The notes under the pieces are model-generated. The model made no database searches and was not told the origin of the DNA. It was given only the letters and a program-made list of their open reading frames with translations. Below are positions 45,286 through 55,800 of a stretch of 64,000 nt of DNA, in pieces. The stretch comes from Panax quinquefolius (Eukaryota > Streptophyta > Magnoliopsida > Apiales > Araliaceae), in contig CM035166.1 of NCBI GenBank assembly GCA_020205615.1, positions 78,454,679 to 78,518,678 on the forward strand, given 5' to 3'. The translations under genes and the position numbers were made by a program. Within the stretch, counting starts at the first letter, position 1. The number at the start of each line of letters is the position of its first letter.

Positions 45286-47891
45286 TGTAAGACCCCAACT
45301 TTTATAAATAAAAATAAATTTTCTATAAATATCATTTTTGAATATTATGGAATTAATTTGATATAATGTTATAATTGTGGGTAATATTTATAAATTTTGC
45401 AAAGTACGTAAGTTGTTATATAATATTCGATTGGTCGGAGAATATTCGCTTTTAACAAGGAATATTCGTATAACTAAGACAATCATTGGTGGACCCCACA
45501 ACGGAATTATCATTGATTGAGAAAACGACAAAATACTTTATGAAAATATCGGTGGAAGTTTTACTCGTTAATCTGTTGAAACACCCGTGTTAAAAGTACA
45601 AAGAATATCAGAGCGCACAAAGAAGATATCAGATATTGATTATTGATGCTTACGTGAGAAGTCACTCGCTTTTGTTCAATTATTGTTACGAAGAATTGTT
45701 GCATAGTATCTCACGATAATTGATTCATTTATTGTCAATATTTTATATAATTGAGATGACAAAGTTATTAATATTATTATTTGCAATATTAACAATGTCT
45801 AGAAGTTCATCAAGGAGAGGTTTGGTCACCTAATCAAGGCGCTAATAGGTAAAATCCTTATTGAAAGCCCCTCTTTCCTGAGGAACGACCTGGTCGATTA
45901 ATATTGTGAATTATAATAATGATGATGAGTTTTGTTTTATTCAGTATTATTAATGTAATAAAAGCGAAGTTTTTTATATAAAACAAATTACTTTTATAAA
46001 GTATTTCGTTTTATTAGACTAATAATAAGATATCTTTTTATATAAAATAGAATACTTTTATAAAGTTATCTATTTTATTAGACAATAATTAGAATATATT
46101 ATATTTTATTATTATAGTATTTGTATATAGTGTATGCATAGTGCTCGAAGATAGTGTTTGTATAGTAAAATCTTTTAAAAAGTTATTCGTTTTATTAGAT
46201 TATAATTAGAATATATTATATTTTATTTTAAAGATTTTTCTATAAATCTGGGATCGTCCGATTAAAGTAAATCAACTGGACCGTTTCATGAATTAGTTAC
46301 TTATGCATTCCATTCTTCTATAAATAGAAGCTCATTCCTTCATTATTTCTTATTTAATTCAATTTGAAACTCCAGAGAGAGAAACTATAGAGAGTTCTTC
46401 TTCTATAAATCTTGAGCGTATTTCCTTAGAGTTGTAAGAAGCTTTGAGCGTAGTATAAGTTTTCTTAAAGAATATCCTCGCCCCATCATCGAAATAATCT
46501 TCTTTTTACGGTAAGGGATATTATTTGTTGTACTCGTTAGGGGCATTCCTTCTTTCTTATGGGTGAAATTCTTACATTATTCCATTCTTTAGTATTCTAT
46601 TGGAATAACTTGTATATACGCTGGATACCCTATACTTAGTGAAATTCTTCGTTATTCTATTCTTTATTATTTCGTTGGAACATCCACATGCATGCGTTTA
46701 CTTGGGACCGGTTCCATTCTCTTTATTATTCTGTTGGAATATCCCGTCTGTATGCTTTTACGCGTCTGGACCGGGTTCCGTTATTTATTATTCTCATTGA
46801 ATAACATGTATCGTGCTATCATCATGCACGGTGATTTCTTTTGTTATTCCATTCTTTATTATACTCTGTTGGTTAAAGTTTTGACTTCTATACTCCATGA
46901 AATTAGTGGAATATCTTTGATATTTGCGCTTCATCTAGTATCTTTTCATGGAAATATTTTTCTGAGCATTCTTGAATTTTACTCTACAAAGCAGTATCAT
47001 GTTGACAATTTGGACGTTATTGATTCCTGGATAAAATAATTCTTGAACTTGTTTTATTAAATTCTTATATCATTGTCATCATCCTCATGTTTATATTATA
47101 TTTGAAGTCATCTGTGGCCTGTAGTGCATAGATGGACTTGGTATGATTATGACCAGGGATTATTCGGTGTAATCATGACCGTAATATTACAAATGATGTG
47201 AAAAAGTTCTCATTGGTCGTAGTGCATTGATGGACAGTTGTTGGCATGATCATGACCATTAATGAATACACAAATATTCTTGGCACGTAGTGCATGGATA
47301 ATTGTGGTCGTGATAATAAAGAATATCTTTGGCCGTAGTGCAGGGGTGATTCGGTGATGTGGATTATTTATTAAGCTGAGTCCTAGCGATAAAAGTGATG
47401 AAAAACCTTTTAAATCATAAAGATAGTAGATTTTATTCTCTAATTAACTCTTTTAATGGATTGCTTGTTCCGCTGCAGTTAAACTTGATGTTGTTATAAT
47501 TTATCAGTTTAACACTGTTGAAGGCTAACAATAATTTATTCTGCATTATCTTAGTCATAATATTTTCTTCGGGCTAGTTGAGCTCACCCTTTCTTTCCTT
47601 TGCTTCTTCGTGAAATGAGAACGTAGCAGGGACTATTCGGGGAACGGAGTGACGGTCTAGAAGATAGCATTAGTAGTCCTCACTATTCTGTGAAATAGTG
47701 TGTTAATAATTGTAATGAGGACTCTTTTTGAGTTTTTATACTCTCTAGTAGACAATATTTGTATTCAAACTCACAGTTATGTTTTGTCGTATTGTACATA
47801 CTACGCTTTATTAGTAAGTTGTATTTGAATTTGCACCATATTTCTCAAGTACTCAAGATGGGTTATGTATACCTATTTTTGGAGGCGCCAC
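45286..47891 (+). repeat. 5' LTR of chromovirus P
   Basis: 2606 bp, TGTAAGACCCCAAC to about GGCGCCAC; the usual GGTGTCACA end is mutated. TATA box at 46319-46326. It contains the conserved block (about 45791-45900), 60 bp subrepeats near 46540-46830 and the GTAGTGCA motif array near 47110-47345. Confidence 0.9.
46319..46326 (+). promoter_or_regulatory. TATA box of the P 5' LTR
   Basis: TATAAATA in the context TTCTATAAATAGAAGCTCATTCC, conserved at 53700-53707 and 56829-56836. Confidence 0.7.
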
Positions 47892-48081
47892 GGTTAGTAT
47901 CAAAGCTTTAGGATATGATCCCCGCTAAGATGTGAGAATAGAACTAGGAGGGAGAGACGGGAATTCCTTCGCTAGTATGACCTACCTAAGTTTTTTTTTT
48001 TGTATTTAATTGGTCGTCGTCGTAATATACGGATAATATTTTACATGTCAATTAACCTTTTGTTTATGGCATTATCTGAAA
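47892..48081 (+). other. Primer-binding site and leader of P
   Basis: GTTAGTATCAAAGC at about 47893-47906 is a mutated tRNA-iMet-type site. The leader shares GGGAATTCCTTCGCTAGTATG with N and M. Confidence 0.75.
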
Positions 48082-49164
48082 ATGACATCCGAGAATGTTA
48101 AGAATAGCAATGGAGCACAGACGACCGTTGACTCACCACATATCAATAATCAGGATAATGTGCATCAGGAAGGTGACAATCCTCATGCAAACAACAACAC
48201 TGACCAAAGGATAAATGATGGAATGTTCAGATGCTTTATGTAATTCATGTAACAGCAGACGAGAGCGGCTCCTGTCCACAATGTAGGTGGAAATACTGAA
48301 AACTCTCGGATGGTCACCGCTAAATAGTTCAAGGAGTTGGGACCACCGGAGTTTATTAGAGAGCCAAAACCACTAAAGGCAGAAGCATGGATAAAGCAGA
48401 TCACTAAGATATTTGATGTCTTGGGATGTTCCGAGGAGCAAAAGGTTCCCTTTGCCGCCTTTATGTTGCGAGGAGAGGCAGATTACTGGTGGGAATCGGT
48501 AAAGCGTATTCAACCTGCCGCATTTAAGATGTCTTGGGAGAAGTTCCAAGAACTATTCAACGACAAGTACTTTCCCAAAAGTATTCGTCACATAAAAGAG
48601 GTGGAGTTTATCAAGCTGGAGAAAAATAATATGACCGTGTCGCAGTATGAGGCTAAATTTGCAGAGTTGTCCCGGTTTGCATCCCATTTGGTTGATAATG
48701 AGGAGCGAATGACGCGAATGTTTTTGCGAGGTTTGAAACCTGAGATATGTCAACATCTTATTTCTCATAAACTGTGTTTGTATTTAGATGTTGTAAATAG
48801 GGCTCAGTTAGTGGAGCGCGGTAACGAGTCAACGCAACCAAAAGAGAGCAGTCGGCAAAATGATAATACCAGTGAGAACAGTCATCGAAGCGATGACAAC
48901 AAGCGTGGAGGGAATCAACATGCCAGAAATGGTAACCGCTTTGGTGGTAATCAGGGCCAAAATAATAAGAATGGACATATCAAGAAGAGGAGATTCAACA
49001 ATGATGGAAAGACGTCAGCACCAGCACCCGTTGTTAAGGAAGGAGAACGACCACTTATGATATCCATCAAATGCAGAGGGGAGGGACACATCAGTCCCAA
49101 CTGTGCGATGTCGTCCAAAGCATGTTATAACTATGGAAGAGAAGGTCACTTAGCTCGATTTTGA
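48082..49164 (+). pseudogene. gag: gag of chromovirus P (stops near the N-terminus)
   Basis: It starts MTSENVKNSNGAQ at 48082 and is closed by in-frame stops at 48241, 48250 and 48325. It is then open from about 48328 to 49164. The capsid part includes EAWIKQITKIFDVLGCSEEQ, RGEADYWWES and YFPKSIRHIKEVEFIKLE. Two zinc knuckles near the end are both damaged: the first lacks its first Cys ([12 protein letters not shown]) and the second has Tyr and Phe for Cys (CYNYGREGHLARF). The gag would bind and package element RNA in an intact relative. Confidence 0.85.
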
Positions 49165-49191
49165 CATTCATCGAAGACAAGTTCAGTTAGG

Positions 49192-49634
49192 ATGGAGGCA
49201 CCAAAGGCTGTCCTAGAAAAATCAAAGCCGATAGTGCAAGGGAGAGCATTTGTTGTGACCTCCCAGAAGGAAAAGAACCCGAATGAGGTCATCACGGGTA
49301 AGCTTATCATAAACTCTAGCGAAGTCTATACTTTATTTGATACCGGTTCTACCCATTCTTTTATTTCTCCTACTTGCGCTCAACGATTAAACTTGACTCC
49401 AGAGAAATTAGACTTTGACTTATCTGTGGAAACTCCGTTGGGAGAAACCTTCATTACATCCATTGTTTATAAGTCTTGTTTGGTTCAAATCGGTACCCTC
49501 ACATTACCTGTCGATCTTATTTCATTGAAAATACTTACATTTGATGTGATTCTAGGATTGATTGGTTAACTACTCATCATGCTAAAGTTGATTGTTTTCT
49601 TAAGGTTGTTAGCTTTCATATTCCTAATCAACCT
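49192..49634 (+). pseudogene. Aspartic protease of chromovirus P
   Basis: Open 49192-49569. The active-site motif LFDTGSTHSFI lies near residues 44-54 and the flap or terminal part near [13 protein letters not shown] one-base frameshift at about 49560 breaks the usual ILGIDWL ending, which continues in another frame. Confidence 0.85.
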
Positions 49635-50560
49635 ATTATGCGAATTCAAGCGACCAAACCATTAAAATCAATCAATGTCATTTCAAGCCATAAAGTTATT
49701 CATTTATTGAAAAACGGATGTCAAGCTTTCTTAGCTCATGTCACGGATCTAAACAAAAATACGTCAGTTTTGAATAATATTTCTATTGTTAATGAATTTC
49801 CTGACGTATTCCCTGAAGAACTTCCTAGCCTACCCCCAGAGCGTGAAATTGAATTTTGTATCGACCTTGAACCCGTTACAAAACCCATTTCCAAAGCCCC
49901 ATATCGAATGGCTCCTATTCAACTTCAGGAGTTAAAGACCCAACTGCAGGAATTGCTAGACATTGGCTTTATTCGTCCTAGTACTTCTCCTTGGGGTGCT
50001 CCTGTTCTATTCGTGAAGAAAATGGATGGGAGTATGAGACTTTGTATTGATTATCGGGAGTTGAATCATGTCACCATCAAAAATAGGTACCCATTGCCAC
50101 GTATTGATGACCTGTTTGACCCGGTTGCAAGGAGCCAAATTCTTTTCAAAGATTGATCTTCGTTAGGATATCACCAATTGAAGATTAGAACCGATGACAT
50201 TCCAAAGACGGGCCAGAACTTCGATGAGGGCATTATGAATTCCTAGTCATGTCCTTTGGATTAACTAATGCTCCTGATGCCTTCATGGATATGATGAATC
50301 GAGTATTCATGGAATATTTGGATCACTTTGTGGTCGTCTTTATTGATGACATCCTTATTTATTCCAAAAGCCGTAAAGATCATGAACAACAATTGAGGCT
50401 GACATTCCAAAAGCTTCGTGAATACAAGCTTTATGCCAAGTTAAAAAAATGTGAATTCTAGCTTGAGAAAGTAGCATTCCTTGGGCACGTAGTATCAAGT
50501 CATGGAATATCTGTTGACCCGGCAAAGATTGAAGCTATTCAAAGCTGAGAGCAACCTAAA
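49635..50560 (+). pseudogene. pol: Reverse transcriptase of chromovirus P
   Basis: The piece 49638-50156 holds [52 protein letters not shown] and [12 protein letters not shown]. After a frameshift and a stop, 50249-50461 holds [20 protein letters not shown] and the catalytic [13 protein letters not shown] at 50459-50461 and a TGA near 50547 interrupt the thumb and connection (FLGHVVSSHGI). Confidence 0.9.
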
Positions 50561-50563
50561 TCA

Positions 50564-51109
50564 GTGATCGAAGTACGTAGCTTTCTCGGATTAGCTGGTT
50601 ATTATCAGAGATTCGTGGAAGGGTTTTCTCGAATCGCTACTCCATTAACTAAGTTGACTCGAAAAGATACAAAGTTCGGTTGGAGCGAAGAATGTGAGAA
50701 GAGTTTTCAAGAACTCAAGAGCAGACTCATTTCAACACTTGTTCTGACAATACCATCTGGCTCGAAGGGATTTGTCATCTACAGTGATGCTTCGGGCAAA
50801 GGGTTGGGATGTGTCCTCATGCAACATGGAAAAGTCATAGCCTATGCCTCAAGACAACTCAAAGAATATGAGAGAAATTATCCTACTCATGATTTAGAGT
50901 TGGCAGTTGTTGTCTTTGCACTTAAAATTTGGAGGCATTACTTGTATGGGGAGAAAGTGGAGATCTTTACGGATCATAAAAGCCTCAAATATTTATGCAC
51001 TCAAAAGGAACTCAACATGCGACAACGACATTGGCTTGAACTGTTGAAAGATTATGATCATACCATCCAATACCATCCTGGAAAAGTGAACGTGGTAGCT
51101 GACACATGA
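50564..51109 (+). pseudogene. RNase H of chromovirus P
   Basis: Contains the connection end ([19 protein letters not shown]) and the RNase H domain: [36 protein letters not shown] and [12 protein letters not shown]. The segment ends with [17 protein letters not shown] then TGA, where relatives read ADALSR. Confidence 0.85.
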
Positions 51110-52479
51110 GTAGAAGATCATATGCAAGTACGAGTGCGATATTGTCAACGCAAAGGCCCATTTTGGGTGACTTGCAAAGGATGGAGATAGAGTTAAATAC
51201 TTCAGGGACCCATGTGATGATGGCGAATATACGAGTAGAACCGACTTTAATCGATAAAGTTAAAGCTGCTCAAGCTACAGACCTGGAGCTGATGCGTATG
51301 AGGAAAAAAGTGCAAGAAGGTGCTATACCGGAAGCAAGAATCGATGAAGAAGGAATACTTCGAGTCAACTCCAGACTTTGTGTTCCTAACAACCCTGATT
51401 TAAAGTATAAAATCATGATGGAGGAGCACAATACTTCGTTTGCAATCCATCCTGGGAGTACCAAAATGTATCATGATATTTGTCATACATTTTGGTGGAG
51501 CAATATGAAGAGAGAGATAGCACTGTTTATCTCAAGGTGTCTAACTTGTCAACGAGTTAAAGTGGAGCATCAAGTACCAAAAGGTCCATTGCAACCACTT
51601 GAAATTCCAGAATGGAAGTGGGAGCACATTACCATGGATTTTGTTACTGGTATTCCCAAGGTTTCTCAAGGCATAGATGCAATTTGGATCATTGTCGATA
51701 GATTGACCAAGTCTGCTCATTTCATACCTATACGAGAAACTTATACACTTGAACGTCTTGCTCGTATGTACATAAATGAGGTTGTGAGATTGCATGGTAT
51801 GCCAGTATCCATAGTGTCTGATCGAGACCCAAGATTCACTTCACGATTTTGGGTTAGTTTACAAAAAGCTATAGGCACTTATTTACGATTTAGCTCAGCA
51901 TATCATCCTCAGACGGATGGACAGTCAGAGAGGACTATTCAAACTCTTGAAGATCTATTAAGACTCTGTGTCCTTGATTTTAAGGGAAGTTGGGACAAGT
52001 TCTTACCATTGGTGGAGTTTTCCTACAACAACAGTTATCAAGCAAGTATTGGCATGGCTCCATTTGAAGCGTTGTATGGAAGAACGTGTCGTTCTCCAGT
52101 ATGCTGGGATGAGGTGGGTGAAGAAACGTTGTTGGGACCGGAGTTCGTACGTATGACTACGGAAAAGATTCAAACGATCCGACAAAGTATAAAAACCTCA
52201 CAAGATCGACAAAAGAGTTATGTTGATCTTCATCGAAAGGACGTGGAATTTGATATAGGAGATCATGTGTTGTTACGTGTTGCTCCATGGAAAGGAGTTA
52301 CGAGATTTGAAAATAGAGGAAAGCTCAATCCTCGATTAATCGGCCCATTTTTAATCCTCGGTCGAGTAGGAACTGTGGCCTATAGACTCGCTTTACCGCC
52401 AAGTATGTCTCGTGTTCATAACATTTTTCACATATCCATGTTACGTAAATATGTGAAAGACCCGAACCACATTATTTAG
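51106..52479 (+). CDS. Integrase of chromovirus P (457-codon open frame)
   Basis: Longest intact coding stretch of P. The zinc-binding region has [10 protein letters not shown] near 115-124 and C145, C148 (RCLTCQ). The catalytic core has D178 (ITMDFVTG), D239 ([10 protein letters not shown]) and E275 ([10 protein letters not shown]), with canonical D,D35E spacing. A GPY-like C-terminal part follows ([20 protein letters not shown], near residues 406-425) and then [15 protein letters not shown]. The frame stops at TAG 52480-52482, just before the chromodomain. Confidence 0.9.
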   Translation: MSRRSYASTSAILSTQRPILGDLQRMEIELNTSGTHVMMANIRVEPTLIDKVKAAQATDLELMRMRKKVQEGAIPEARIDEEGILRVNSRLCVPNNPDLKYKIMMEEHNTSFAIHPGSTKMYHDICHTFWWSNMKREIALFISRCLTCQRVKVEHQVPKGPLQPLEIPEWKWEHITMDFVTGIPKVSQGIDAIWIIVDRLTKSAHFIPIRETYTLERLARMYINEVVRLHGMPVSIVSDRDPRFTSRFWVSLQKAIGTYLRFSSAYHPQTDGQSERTIQTLEDLLRLCVLDFKGSWDKFLPLVEFSYNNSYQASIGMAPFEALYGRTCRSPVCWDEVGEETLLGPEFVRMTTEKIQTIRQSIKTSQDRQKSYVDLHRKDVEFDIGDHVLLRVAPWKGVTRFENRGKLNPRLIGPFLILGRVGTVAYRLALPPSMSRVHNIFHISMLRKYVKDPNHII

Positions 52480-52722
52480 TTAGAACCTGACGAAATAGCA
52501 GAAGATTTGACGTATGAAGAGGTTCCTGTTCAAATCTTGGATAAGAAGGAACATATTTTACGCCCAAGGTTATACCTCAAGTCAAAGTTTTGTGGAGAAA
52601 CCACAATGTTGAGGAAATGATTTTGGGAGTTAGAAATCAAATGAAATCAAGGTATCCTTACCTTTTCGATATACCAGTACATACCATAATTTCGAGGGCT
52701 TAAATTTCATAAGAAGGGAGGT
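52480..52722 (+). pseudogene. Chromodomain remnant and 3' tail of P
   Basis: After the stop, LEPDEIAEDLTYEEVPVQI and LDKKEHILR match the start of the group II chromodomain of Tekay-like elements. A frameshift near 52565 destroys the rest. AAGAAGGGAG (52711-52720) is the polypurine tract. Confidence 0.75.
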
Positions 52723-54073
52723 TGTAAGACCCTCAACTTTTATAAATAAAATGAATTTTCTATAAATATCATTTTGAATATTATGGAATTAATTTGATAT
52801 AATGTTATAGTTGTGAGTAATATTTATAAATTTTGCAAAGTCACGCAAGTTGTTATATAATATTCGATTGGTCTGGGAATATTCGCTTTTAACGAGGAAT
52901 ATTCGTACAATGGCACAATCATTAGTGGACCCCTACAATGTAATTATCATTTGGATTGAGAAAATGACAAAAATACTTTTATGAAAATAACTTGGCGGAA
53001 GTTTTATCGTTAAGCTATTGAAACACCTTGTGTTAAAAGTACAAGAATGTCTGGCGTAGTTGCACTGATAGCACACGGTATTGATTATTGATGCTATACA
53101 TGAGAAGTCACTTCCATTTTGTTCAATTATTATTACACGATAATTGTTGCATAGTATCTCACGTTAATTGATTCAACTATTGTCAATATTTTATATAATT
53201 GAGATGGAAAAGTTATTAATATTATTATTTGCAATATTAACGATGTCTAGAAGTTCTATCAAGGAGAGGTTTGGTCACCTAATTGCGCGCCTATAGGGAG
53301 AAATCCTTATTGGAAAGCCCCTCTTTCTCGGGGAACGATTGGTCGATTAATATTATGAATTATAATAATGATGATGAGTTTTGTTTTATTCAGATATTAT
53401 TAATGTAATAAACCATAAAGTTTTTATATAAAATGCAGAATACTTTTATAAAGTTTTTGCATTTTATTAGACAATAATTAGAATATATTATATTTTATTA
53501 TGCATAGTATTTGCATAGTGTATGCATAGTGCATGCATAGTGTTTGCATAGTAATATCTTTTATAAAGTTATTCGTTTTATTATTTTATAATTAGAATAT
53601 ATTATATTTTATTTTAAAGATTTTCTTTAAATATGGACTATTCGATTAAAGTAAATCAACTGACTGTTCATGAATTAGTTACTATGCATTCCATTCTTCT
53701 ATAAATAGAAGCTCATTCCTTCATTATTTCTTACGAATTCACTGAAACTCTAGAGAGAGAAACTATAGAGAGAGTTCTTCTTCTATAAATCTTGAGCGTA
53801 TTTCCTTAGAGTTGTAAGAAGCTTTGAGCGTAGTATAAGTTTTCTTAAAGAATATCCTCGTCCTATCAGTCGAAATAATCTTCTTTTACGGTAAGGGATA
53901 TTATTTGTTGTACTCGTTAGGGGCATTCCTTCTTTCTTATGGGTGAAATTCTTCTGTTATTCCATTCTTTAGTATTCTATTGGAATAACTTGTATATGCG
54001 GGATACCCTATACTTAGTGAAATTCTTCTGTTATTCTATTCTTTATTATTTCGTTGGAACATCCTGTCTGTGC
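52723..54073 (+). repeat. 3' LTR of chromovirus P, truncated
   Basis: Starts TGTAAGACCCTCAAC and follows the other LTRs for about 1350 bp, including the TATA box at 53700-53707. It stops at CTGTCTGTGCGT, where sequence jumps to a minus-strand M LTR (TATAGCAACAATC). About three bases (CGT) are shared at the junction. Confidence 0.9.
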
Positions 54074-55752
54074 GTATAGCAACAATCAAAGTATCAAAAT
54101 ACTCACAAAAATACGCTCGATAATATAGAGAGAGAAAACTTTATTTTCTGGTGTGATTTTCAATTCTAACCTAAACACCCTATTTATAGGAAAATGCTTA
54201 GAACACCTCTTGACATCTAAAATCAGCTCATTTACCACACATGTGGGGCCCGCCAAAATGAAAAAAAAACATTTTTCTTTTAAAAAATATTTAAAACTTC
54301 AAAAATCAATTATTCCGGAACTTCAATAATTCATAGTAAATAGCCTTTTTATCAAAAAATTCAAATCTTATGTCCATTACATAGAAAATTCAATTCTCTA
54401 TAACTTTGAAAGTTTAAGTTTTTCCAAATTCCAAGCAGAAATTGACCGAAATCCACATACGGATGATTTTGCAGCTATAATCAAATTTCACAAAAAAATA
54501 GGGTCCACTAACATGTTTAAAATGTTTTTAGCATTTATTGTAACAAAAATACTATTCCTTCTCATTTATTCATATATCACACATTCATTGTAAAATATCA
54601 TCATTATTAAATTATTATAATTTAATAATATATTTAAATAAATTATTTTATCGTAAAAGATAAAATATCAATTTTCAACAATTGTCACTTTTCTAAAATT
54701 CCTCCATTTATATTCACATAAATAAATATTTTCCTTATCATATAAATCAATAATTAATTATTCACAAATAATATTACGTAATCACAATAATCGATAACCT
54801 AGTCGTTTCTCGTGAAAGGGGGGCTTTCAATAAGAATTTCTCCTTCTTGGTGGCGTAATTAGGTGACCAAACATCTCCTTAGATGTAACTTTCTAGACAT
54901 TGCCAATAATGTTATCTAGTAATATTATTAAAATAATACTCCCTCCGTCCCAAATTAATTACTCAATTTTGACTTTTTAAAGTCAAATTGACCATTTTTA
55001 AAACTAATCTTTTTACTATTTTTGCTAAAATATAGGTGAAGAGATTATAACCAAAAGAAAGTATATACAATTTATTACTAATCCTAATTTTTATAATTTT
55101 AGAAATATATTTATATATGGTTAATTATTAATTCTAAAATAGTCAATTTGACTTAAAAAAGTCAAAACTAGCGCTTAATTTGGGACGGAGGGGAGTATAT
55201 AATTATTGATCCGATAATGGGAAATCTTGTGTAGTGACAATTATTGAAACAACAATAATATAAAATATCAACGTAATAATTATTGAATCAATTAAATAAA
55301 ATATTGAGCGATGAATTACCGTAATAATTATTAAGTAGTGCCTTTTCACGTAAGAATCAATAATTGGTGCAATGTAGGTATCTTCTAACACCGCGACATG
55401 GCGATGTTGTGTTTTAACTAATCGGATATTCCAACAAATGTTAATGGTAAATAACTACGCCTAGATTATTTATAAAAACTCATACTTGTCATTTTCTTCA
55501 TTCGATTCTTTTTTAGTTATGGGGCCCACAAAAAGTCATGGTCGTAAATATTTAATATTCCCCGATAGGAAGAATATTCCACGACCAAACGAATATTTCC
55601 CGACAAAAATGAATAATTTATAACCACTTGTTTATTTAAAATATTTGAGCATTTTACCCATAACTAACCACATTAATCAAATCAACCATAACTATTTCAA
55701 AATAATAAATAGAGAAAATTCAATTTACTTTATAAAAAGTTGGGGTCTTACA
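54073..55752 (-). repeat. Second copy of part of the M 3' LTR
   Basis: Near-identical to 43566-45237, including the MITE and the minus-strand TATA box (54181-54188). It ends GGGGTCTTACA. It starts abruptly inside the LTR, so it is a duplicated segment and not an independent insertion. Confidence 0.9.
54939..55195. mobile_element. Stowaway-like MITE, copy 2
   Basis: 257 bp, TA-flanked, same LTR position as copy 1. It represents one insertion seen twice through the larger duplication. It differs from copy 1 at a few sites, for example AGCGCTTAATTTG versus AGGCAATTAATTTG. Confidence 0.95.
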
Positions 55753-55800
55753 ACCTTCCCTTCTTATGAAATTTCATCCTCGAAATTGACGTTTGTACCT
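55753..55800 (-). other. Second copy of the M 3' tail with TACCT copy 2
   Basis: Same sequence as 45238-45285. TACCT at 55796-55800 is the left target duplication of the P2 LTR. Confidence 0.9.

Larger units (their letters stand above)
45286..54073 (+). mobile_element. Chromovirus P (Tekay-like), plus strand, 3' LTR truncated
   Basis: 5' LTR 45286-47891, primer site near 47893, gag 48082-49164, pol 49192-52680, polypurine tract 52711-52720, 3' LTR from 52723 cut at about 54073. It is inserted in M with target duplication TACCT. Gag and much of pol are broken, but the integrase frame is open. Confidence 0.9.

Noticed and set aside
45130..45366. 78-codon protein found twice (also 55645-55881)
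   Set aside because: It spans the boundary of two inverted LTRs and the M tail. Its repetition reflects the duplicated segment, not protein conservation.
46692..47039. 115-codon frame in LTR P and similar frames at 57068-57482
   Set aside because: Frames over the 60 bp LTR subrepeats; they change length and frame between LTR copies.
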